A program made the position numbers and the translations under genes. 8,126 nt of DNA from Chitinophagaceae bacterium (GTDB lineage: Bacteria; Bacteroidota; Bacteroidia; Chitinophagales; Chitinophagaceae): contig JALOMZ010000111.1 in assembly GCA_025455205.1 (NCBI GenBank), forward strand, positions 1 through 8,126, given 5' to 3'. Shown one piece after another: positions 1 to 4,682 of the stretch (positions are counted from its first letter, which is position 1; every line of letters starts with the position of its first letter). The notes below the pieces were generated by a model. The model did not search any database, was not told the DNA's origin, and saw nothing but the letters and a program-made list of their open reading frames with translations.

Positions 1-51
1 CAATCATCGTTCCCTTAATAGGCGCCAGCGGGAGTTTCAGCCACAACAAAA

Positions 52-91
52 ATCCGCGGACATCCAATTTCATCCGCGTGATCCGTGTCCC
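52..91. repeat. Short ~10-bp periodic ATCC repeat in intergenic DNA
   Basis: Four ATCC cores start at 52, 62, 72 and 81, so they recur every 9-10 bases. Three of the four continue as CCGCG or CCGTG (ATCCGCGGAC, ATCCGCGTG, ATCCGTGTCCC); the second unit is degenerate (ATCCAATTTC). On the minus strand the unit reads as GGAT preceded by CACG, CGCG or a degenerate equivalent. The repeat lies just downstream of the minus-strand gene that ends at 114. The rest of positions 1-113 shows no supported gene. Similar ~10-bp periodic intergenic repeats are, from memory, seen in several phyla; the function is unknown and no family is assigned here. Confidence 0.5.
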
Positions 92-113
92 ATGATCGGC
101 GAAGGGAACGGCT

Positions 114-758
114 TTATTTCTTCTTCTTGAAATCCCCCCGCTTCCAGGCCTTGATGAACTCATTCCAGGCAAAGGGGTTCATGATGTTCTGCGGCGGCAG
201 CTGTCCGGTGTAATATGCCGCATTGGCACGCTGGCGCAGGGTATAGTTGATGGCTTCCTTGCCATCGGAGGGGATGCTGCCCATGAGGGCCGCCCGCTTT
301 TGCTCGTCGGTGTTCTGGCGGGCGATCTCGTATTCATCTGCCGGCACCTCGGTGTTCACGAAGTCGCGCTCAAACTGCGCCCGCGTAGGCCTGGCCCGGA
401 TGACCGTGCCCGGCAGGTAATTGGTATCGCTCACCATCAGCTGGATCACACTGTATTCATTGCCCTCCAGGTTCTTGGGAATGGTAACCGATTTGGCCTT
501 GTACCCGATGAATGTGAAATCGATCACATCGCCCTTGAGAACGGCAATGCTGAAAACGCCCTGCCCGTTGGTGATGGTGCCGCGGCCCTTGCCTTTCACG
601 CTCACGCTTACGCCGTCGAGTCCGCGCAGGCTGTCGGCCGTCATTACAATGCCGTAAAGCTGTACCACATTATTGGTACCGGATTCCTGGGCCTGCAATT
701 TTCCAATGCCGGCAAGCAAACAAAAAACAAAAGGCATAAAATGCCGGAACTGCGTCAT
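114..758 (-). CDS. Exported carboxypeptidase-like regulatory domain protein
   Basis: A 214-residue protein with an N-terminal signal peptide (hydrophobic stretch about 8-19, probable signal peptidase cut near LQAQ at 21-24). Residues about 33-115 match the CarboxypepD_reg-like fold, a beta-sandwich common in Bacteroidota envelope proteins: the pattern includes LYGIV, a GVSVSVKG strand, a TNGQGVFS turn (63-70) and FTFIGYK (81-87). The remaining ~95 residues are charged, contain RPTRAQFERDF (123-133), and end in a basic tail (KKKK). Unlike TonB-dependent receptors that carry the same domain, it has no plug or barrel, so it is probably a periplasmic or surface accessory protein of unknown role. 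The start at 758 is the first Met before the signal peptide. No Shine-Dalgarno is visible, which is normal for the phylum. The gene is divergent from mrp and appears to stand alone. Confidence 0.85.
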   Translation of the reverse strand: MTQFRHFMPFVFCLLAGIGKLQAQESGTNNVVQLYGIVMTADSLRGLDGVSVSVKGKGRGTITNGQGVFSIAVLKGDVIDFTFIGYKAKSVTIPKNLEGNEYSVIQLMVSDTNYLPGTVIRARPTRAQFERDFVNTEVPADEYEIARQNTDEQKRAALMGSIPSDGKEAINYTLRQRANAAYYTGQLPPQNIMNPFAWNEFIKAWKRGDFKKKK

Positions 759-810
759 GTTGTTTCAGCTGAGGGGCGAAAATACCGGAATTGGTAATAT
801 ACTGTCCAAA

Positions 811-818
811 CAAAGTAA
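811..818 (-). promoter_or_regulatory. Weak candidate -7 box for the CarboxypepD_reg-like gene
   Basis: On the minus strand the bases read TTACTTTG, one mismatch from the Bacteroidota -7 consensus TAnnTTTG. It lies about 52 bases upstream of the start codon at 758. No convincing -33 TTTG is placed at the usual 19-21 base spacing. It forms an inverted repeat with the better -7 box of mrp (832-839). Confidence 0.3.
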
Positions 819-831
819 GATGCCGCAGGGT

Positions 832-839
832 TAACTTTG
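832..839 (+). promoter_or_regulatory. Probable -7 promoter box of mrp
   Basis: TAACTTTG is a full match to the Bacteroidota -7 consensus TAnnTTTG. It ends 36 bases before the mrp ATG at 876, which would give a leader of about 30 bases. A -33 TTTG at normal spacing is not evident; the bases there (about 808-812) overlap the divergent minus-strand box. Confidence 0.55.
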
Positions 840-875
840 CCCCCGGTAAAATTAGCTTTAACAAAAACTTGGAGA

Positions 876-1976
876 ATGACTGAACAGGATATACTCAAGG
901 CGCTGAGCAATGTGCAGGAACCCGACCTGGGCAAGGACCTGGTAACCCTCAATATGGTGAAGGACATAGCCATCGATGGCAACAAAGTGTCGTTTACCAT
1001 TGTGCTCACCACACCGGCCTGCCCCATGAAGGATATGATGGGCCGCGCCAGTGAAAACGCCATCAAGCTGCTGGTGAACAAGGAGGCCGAAGTGAAGGTG
1101 AACTTCACCGCCAATACCTCTTCCAACCGCCAGGACAACAGCAACCAACTGCCCGGCGTGAAAAACATCATTGCCGTGGTGAGCGGCAAGGGGGGCGTGG
1201 GCAAGAGCACCGTATCAGCCAACCTGGCCCTGGCCCTGGCACAGGGCGGTGCCCGCGTAGGCCTGATGGATGCCGATATTTACGGTCCTTCCGTACCCAT
1301 TATGTTTGGGGTGCGCGGTGAGCGTCCCCTGATGAAGGATGCCGGCAACGGCAAGGGCATGATAGTACCGCTGGAGAAGTATGGCATCAAGCTCATGAGC
1401 ATCGGACTGCTGGTAGACGATAAGAACGCCGTGGTATGGCGCGGTCCCATGGCCAGCAGCGCCATCCGCCAGTTCATTACCGATGTGGACTGGGGAGAAC
1501 TGGATTACCTGGTGATAGACATGCCCCCCGGCACCGGCGATATCCACCTCACCATGGTACAAACGGTACCCGTTACCGGCGTAGTGGTGGTGACCACCCC
1601 GCAGGCCGTGGCCCTGGCCGACGCCAAGAAGGGGATCGCCATGTTCGGACAGGCACAGATCAAAGTGCCCATCATTGGACTGGTGGAGAACATGGCCTGG
1701 TTCACGCCGGCCGAACTGCCCGAAAACAAATACTACCTCTTTGGCAAGGAAGGCGGCAAGAAGCTGGCCGAGGAATACGACCTCACCTTCCTGGGACAGA
1801 TACCGCTGGTGCAAAGCATCCGCGAAGGCGGCGACGCAGGCGTACCCGCGCTGGTGGGCGATGAGCCTGTTGCCAGGCAGGCCTTTGCCGATTTTGCAGC
1901 CCGCACGGTGCGCAGCATTGCCATGCGCAACGCCAATGTGGCGCCCACCCAGGTGGTGGAAATCACCACCAATTAA
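876..1976 (+). CDS. mrp: Mrp/NBP35/ApbC-family P-loop ATPase, Fe-S cluster carrier
   Basis: A 366-residue cytosolic protein. Residues 1-~80 are a MIP18 (DUF59) domain with the conserved TTPACP motif (C49). Residues ~95-350 are the Mrp ATPase: deviant Walker A SGKGGVGKST (103-112), MDADIYGPSVP (131-141) and DMPPGTGD (215-222). This order, MIP18 then ATPase, is usual for bacterial Mrp, which binds and transfers Fe-S clusters to apoproteins. The CxxC normally found after the ENM motif is absent: the matching stretch is ENMAWFTPAELPENKYY (271-287), and C49 is the only cysteine in the protein. My recollection is that this cysteine-free form is common in Bacteroidota. The ATG at 876 is chosen over an in-frame TTG at 837 because the TTG lies inside the -7 box. 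The gene is monocistronic, with its own promoter and terminator. Confidence 0.95.
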   Translation: MTEQDILKALSNVQEPDLGKDLVTLNMVKDIAIDGNKVSFTIVLTTPACPMKDMMGRASENAIKLLVNKEAEVKVNFTANTSSNRQDNSNQLPGVKNIIAVVSGKGGVGKSTVSANLALALAQGGARVGLMDADIYGPSVPIMFGVRGERPLMKDAGNGKGMIVPLEKYGIKLMSIGLLVDDKNAVVWRGPMASSAIRQFITDVDWGELDYLVIDMPPGTGDIHLTMVQTVPVTGVVVVTTPQAVALADAKKGIAMFGQAQIKVPIIGLVENMAWFTPAELPENKYYLFGKEGGKKLAEEYDLTFLGQIPLVQSIREGGDAGVPALVGDEPVARQAFADFAARTVRSIAMRNANVAPTQVVEITTN

Positions 1977-2000
1977 AGGCTTATCTGCCGGAAAGTATAT

Positions 2001-2041
2001 GCAAGGGGTGCGGTCTGATACAGGGCCGCACCCTTGCTTTT
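2001..2041 (+). terminator. Intrinsic terminator after mrp
   Basis: GCAAGGGGTGCGG (2001-2013) pairs with CCGCACCCTTGC (2026-2037), leaving one bulged G and a 12-base loop, and is followed directly by TTTT (2038-2041). The stem is 12 bp and GC-rich. It starts 24 bases after the mrp stop, so it should separate mrp from the downstream toxin-antitoxin unit. Confidence 0.85.
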
Positions 2042-2077
2042 GGCACAGGATGCAGGGGCGATAAGCAGGAATAAAAG

Positions 2078-2112
2078 ACGACAAAATGGATTTTATTTTG
2101 GCAAAATGTCGT
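2078..2112. promoter_or_regulatory. Candidate operator: nested inverted repeats before the antitoxin gene
   Basis: Outer arms ACGACA (2078-2083) and TGTCGT (2107-2112) form a perfect 6-bp inverted repeat. Inside it, ATTTTG-G-CAAAAT (2095-2107) is an adjacent inverted repeat with a single central base, and CAAAAT also occurs at 2082-2087, so the hexamer is present three times. The block overlaps the promoter spacer and touches the -7 box at 2112. Antitoxins of the MbcA/ParS/Xre class bind DNA through an N-terminal helix-turn-helix and autoregulate, so this is the natural binding-site candidate. Binding is inferred. Confidence 0.5.
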
Positions 2113-2119
2113 AAATTTG
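2112..2119 (+). promoter_or_regulatory. -7 promoter box of the toxin-antitoxin-pyrF unit
   Basis: TAAATTTG is an exact match to TAnnTTTG. It ends only 3 bases before the antitoxin ATG at 2123. Bacteroidota transcription usually begins about 4-7 bases after this box, so the start site would fall at or just inside the start codon, implying a leaderless or near-leaderless mRNA. The nearest TTTG upstream (2097-2100) is only 11 bases away, shorter than the usual -33 spacing. Confidence 0.5.
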
Positions 2120-2122
2120 GGT

Positions 2123-2623
2123 ATGGCCAAGCAGAAAAAGAAATCCCCCCGGCAAAACGATGCTGCCTATGTGCAGCCAGAGGCGCCTGTGTCCATCCTC
2201 TCGGAGCCTGGCCAGGCCTATGCAGATGCAGCCGGCATGGTCACATCCTTCCCCGATGAGTTTGACCAGATAGCCGCTGCCCGCAGGGGCATCCGCAAAA
2301 GCAAGCTGTATGAAGTAGCGGCTTTGTATGGTGTATCACTCGAAGAACTGAGCGGCTGGCTGCACAGCAGCTATCGCAACCTGCAGCGCCGTCCAGATGA
2401 TGCCCTCCTGGATAGCACCCGCACTGAAAAGCTCCTGGAACTGGTAAATCTGGCCAACCGGGGCGCAGAAGTGCTGGGCACACTGGCCAATTTCCGGGAG
2501 TGGGTGCACGCGCCCATCCTGGCCCTGGGCAACCGCCGCCCCAAAGAATTTCTGGATACCTCCATTGGCATCCGCCACCTGGAGCATTTGCTGGGCCGCC
2601 TGGAATGGGGCGTATTCTCGTAA
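2123..2623 (+). CDS. MbcA/ParS/Xre-family antitoxin of a type II toxin-antitoxin pair
   Basis: A 166-residue protein that should neutralise the adjacent RES toxin and repress its own operon. Residues 1-~13 are a basic, probably disordered tail (AKQKKKSPR). Residues ~54-92 look like the Xre-type helical DNA-binding part: RRGIRKSKLYEVAALYGVSL, then LQRR (87-90). Residues ~101-166 match the toxin-binding DUF2384 domain: LLELVNLANRGAEVLG (104-119), then WVHAPILALGNRRPKEFLDT (127-146), then HLLGRLEWGVF (155-165); all are diagnostic of the family. An in-frame TTG at 2117 is rejected because it lies in the -7 box. The toxin starts 3 bases after this stop codon, which is standard antitoxin-first order for the class. 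Confidence 0.92.
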   Translation: MAKQKKKSPRQNDAAYVQPEAPVSILSEPGQAYADAAGMVTSFPDEFDQIAAARRGIRKSKLYEVAALYGVSLEELSGWLHSSYRNLQRRPDDALLDSTRTEKLLELVNLANRGAEVLGTLANFREWVHAPILALGNRRPKEFLDTSIGIRHLEHLLGRLEWGVFS

Positions 2624-2626
2624 ATC

Positions 2627-3091
2627 ATGGAAGTATACCGGGTTACGCGCATGCTGTATCTGGACGACCTGACCGGTGAGGGCAGCCGCCGCCATGGCGG
2701 TCGCTGGAACCATATAGGCACCCCGGCCCTCTATGCCGCCAGCCATCGCAGCCTGTCCATGCTGGAAGCACTGGTGTACACGCCCTTCCGGCAACTCACT
2801 GATTATGGCCTGGCCGTGATTCACCTCCCGGACGAGGCGCCGGTGCTGACATTGACGCCGGAAGATTTGCCATATGACTGGGATGCATTTCCTTCGCGGC
2901 ACAGTACCGCGCAACTGGGCACGCGCCTGCTGCAGCAAGGCAGGTACCTGGCTTTTCGGGTGCCATCCTCCCTGCTGCCCGAGGAGCAGAATATAGTGAT
3001 CAACCCGCTGCATCCGCTGATGAGGCAGGTGCAGATGGCATCACAGCGCAGGCTCACATTTAATGAACGATTCAAACACATCATGTCATGA
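2627..3091 (+). CDS. RES-domain toxin of a type II toxin-antitoxin pair
   Basis: A 154-residue protein, a typical length for a single RES domain. It shows GEGSRRHGGRWNHIG (17-31), ALYAAS (34-39), SLSMLEALVY (42-51) and the C-terminal VPSSLLPEEQNIVINPLHP (112-130). R26, Y36 and E47 fit the conserved Arg, Tyr and Glu of the NAD+-binding pocket, so the toxin looks intact. Characterised relatives act on NAD+: MbcT and Pseudomonas Res deplete it, while ParT ADP-ribosylates PRPP synthetase; which activity applies here cannot be read from sequence. It follows the antitoxin by 3 bases, and its stop overlaps the pyrF start in an ATGA. Confidence 0.93.
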   Translation: MEVYRVTRMLYLDDLTGEGSRRHGGRWNHIGTPALYAASHRSLSMLEALVYTPFRQLTDYGLAVIHLPDEAPVLTLTPEDLPYDWDAFPSRHSTAQLGTRLLQQGRYLAFRVPSSLLPEEQNIVINPLHPLMRQVQMASQRRLTFNERFKHIMS

Positions 3092-3948
3092 ACAGGGATA
3101 CCTTAATACAAGCCATCTTCAACAGCGGCAGTTACCTCTGCGTAGGGCTGGATACCGACGAAACCAAACTGCCTGCCCCCCTGCAGGGCCGGCCCGATGG
3201 CGCCCTCCTGTTTAACAAGGCTATCATTGATGCCACCAGGGACTTTTGTGTATCATACAAGATCAATACCGCCTTCTACGAAGCCATGGGGGTACGCGGC
3301 TGGGAGATCATGCAGGAGACCTTTGACTATATCCCTTCCACCCATCTGAAGATTGCCGATGCCAAGCGCGGCGATATTGGCAACACGTCGCACCAGTACG
3401 CCCGGGCTTTCTTTGAGCAGATGCAGGTGGATGCCATTACCGTGGCGCCGTATATGGGGGAAGACAGCGTGCGGCCCTTCCTGGAATACAAGGATAAGTG
3501 GACCATTGTGCTGGGCCTCACCAGCAACAAGGGCAGCGCCGATTTCCAGCGGCTGCCCCTGCAGAAGCGGTCCGAGGGCCTGTCGCTGGTCCCCAATGTG
3601 GTGGCCGGCGAGCGTACGGAGTTGCTGTATGAACAGGTGCTGGAAACGGTGGCTTCCTGGGGTACGGAAGAAAACCTCATGTTTGTGGTGGGTGCCACCC
3701 AGGCCGCTGAACTGGGCCATATCCGCCATATCATCCCGGGCCACTTCCTGCTGGTGCCGGGCGTGGGTGCCCAGGGCGGCAGCCTGGCCGAGGTGTCAAA
3801 GTATGGTATGAATGCCGGCTGCGGCCTGCTGGTGAATGCCAGCCGCGCGGTGATCTATGCGTCCTCCGGCGATGATTTTGCAGAAGCGGCGGCCACCGTG
3901 GCCCGGGAATACCAGCAGGAGATGCGGGGCTACCTGCCCGCCCGCTGA
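3088..3948 (+). CDS. pyrF: Orotidine 5'-phosphate decarboxylase (subfamily 2)
   Basis: Decarboxylates OMP to UMP, the last step of de novo pyrimidine synthesis, in the cytosol. It is 286 residues, the longer subfamily 2 type. Landmarks along the TIM barrel are LCVGLDTD (17-24), the catalytic DAKRGDIGNT (91-100; K93 is the expected proton donor), FVVGATQ (199-205), VPGVGAQGG (223-231) and NASRAVIYAS (250-259), whose Arg binds the phosphate. All key residues are present. The start at 3088 overlaps the RES toxin stop (ATGA), and no TAnnTTTG box was found in the ~110 bases before it, so it probably depends on the toxin-antitoxin promoter. The start fits the usual N-terminus, so the overlap is not an annotation artefact. 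Only 11 bases separate it from the convergent miaE gene. Confidence 0.96.
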   Translation: MNRDTLIQAIFNSGSYLCVGLDTDETKLPAPLQGRPDGALLFNKAIIDATRDFCVSYKINTAFYEAMGVRGWEIMQETFDYIPSTHLKIADAKRGDIGNTSHQYARAFFEQMQVDAITVAPYMGEDSVRPFLEYKDKWTIVLGLTSNKGSADFQRLPLQKRSEGLSLVPNVVAGERTELLYEQVLETVASWGTEENLMFVVGATQAAELGHIRHIIPGHFLLVPGVGAQGGSLAEVSKYGMNAGCGLLVNASRAVIYASSGDDFAEAAATVAREYQQEMRGYLPAR

Positions 3949-3959
3949 GTACGGCCCCA

Positions 3960-4571
3960 TCAATGCATGCGGTCGCCCCGCGGCGTCAGCTGCAGCATCA
4001 CCCGGCCCTCATAATCGAGCCATTCTTCCCAGCGCTGCCATACTTTTTCTTCGGGGATATAGTTCCGCGCCAGGTCGATGAAGGTGCGGTAGTGGCCGGC
4101 TTCGCTTTCCATGAAGCGGCGGTAAAACTGGCACAGGTATTCATCATCCAGCCCTTCGCTCAGGCGCTTGAAGCGTTCACAGCTGCGGGCTTCAATGAGG
4201 GCACATACCAGCAGCTTGTCGAGCAGCCGGTCTTCCTCGCTGCCACCTTTCTTTTCAAAGGCCAGCAGGGCATTCACGTACTCGTCTTTACGCTGTTTGC
4301 CTAATTGCAGGCCCCGCTTGCGGATCTCCTGCAGCACCAGCCGGAAATGGCCCCATTCCTCGGTTACAATGGGCGACAGTTCATCCACCAGTTCATCCTT
4401 GTTGCTATACCGCTGTATCAGGCTCATGCAGCTGACGGCTGCCTTCTGCTCACAGTAGGCATGGTCTGTGAGGATCTCTTCCAACGACATTTCCGCGAGG
4501 TTCACCCAGCGCGGATCGGTGGGCAGCTGCAGCCCGAGGATATTCTTCTGGAACGGCGTTTCCTGGCTCAT
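3960..4571 (-). CDS. miaE: tRNA-(ms2io6A)-hydroxylase, MiaE-like diiron protein
   Basis: A 203-residue ferritin-like four-helix protein. MiaE hydroxylates the isopentenyl group of ms2i6A37 in tRNA. Diiron ligands fit E41 (DHAYCEQKAA), the first ExxH at E72-H75 (EEWGH), E127 (ALIEARSCERF, 124-134) and the second ExxH at E157-H160 (EAGH). The N-terminal LPTDPRWVNLAE (16-27) is also family-typical. In-frame ATGs exist 13 codons upstream (4610) and at the fifth codon of that extension, but 4571 is preferred: a perfect -7 box lies between the alternatives, and the extra residues are low-complexity and Ala-rich. The gene is convergent with pyrF and divergent from the acylase gene. MiaE acts after MiaA and MiaB, neither of which is in the window. 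Confidence 0.92.
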   Translation of the reverse strand: MSQETPFQKNILGLQLPTDPRWVNLAEMSLEEILTDHAYCEQKAAVSCMSLIQRYSNKDELVDELSPIVTEEWGHFRLVLQEIRKRGLQLGKQRKDEYVNALLAFEKKGGSEEDRLLDKLLVCALIEARSCERFKRLSEGLDDEYLCQFYRRFMESEAGHYRTFIDLARNYIPEEKVWQRWEEWLDYEGRVMLQLTPRGDRMH

Positions 4572-4576
4572 GGCCG

Positions 4577-4584
4577 CAAAGGTA
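4577..4584 (-). promoter_or_regulatory. -7 promoter box of miaE, abutting the start codon
   Basis: The minus strand reads TACCTTTG, an exact TAnnTTTG match, and ends 5 bases before the ATG at 4571. Transcription would start about at the ATG, so a leaderless or very short leader is predicted. It also supports 4571 over the upstream ATG at 4610. No clear -33 TTTG is seen. Confidence 0.5.
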
Positions 4585-4649
4585 GCCGTCGCGGCCATCG
4601 AAATTTCCACCGCGCCGCCACCGGTTCATGTTGCATATGCTTTTGTCCT

Positions 4650-4658
4650 TATTTTCAC
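4650..4658 (+). promoter_or_regulatory. Candidate promoter element of the acylase gene
   Basis: TATTTTCAC starts exactly 33 bases before the ATG at 4683. It is a degenerate form of the Bacteroidota -7 box. A nearly identical element (TAATTTCAC) lies at the same distance before the gene at 7563. A TTG at 4631-4633, 16 bases upstream, could serve as a -33 contact. Confidence 0.35.
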
Positions 4659-4682
4659 TCCCTCCAAACTCTGTATTGCTGT

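Noticed and set aside
1..7. A possible minus-strand gene start at 5-7, preceded by AAGGG
   Set aside because: Only seven bases of it would be inside the window, so it cannot be tested.
837..875. TTG at 837 as the mrp start
   Set aside because: It lies inside the TAACTTTG promoter box, and the added residues are not part of the MIP18 domain.
1215..2084. A 289-codon minus-strand frame
   Set aside because: It is antisense to mrp, crosses the mrp terminator, and shows low-complexity His/Gly-rich composition.
2111..2125. TTG at 2117 as the antitoxin start
   Set aside because: It lies within the -7 box; the ATG at 2123 gives a normal antitoxin N-terminus.
4305..4682. An upstream, in-frame extension of the acylase reading frame
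   Set aside because: It runs antisense through miaE, has no family similarity, and would place the export signal in mid-protein. The ATG at 4683 directly precedes the hydrophobic N-terminus.
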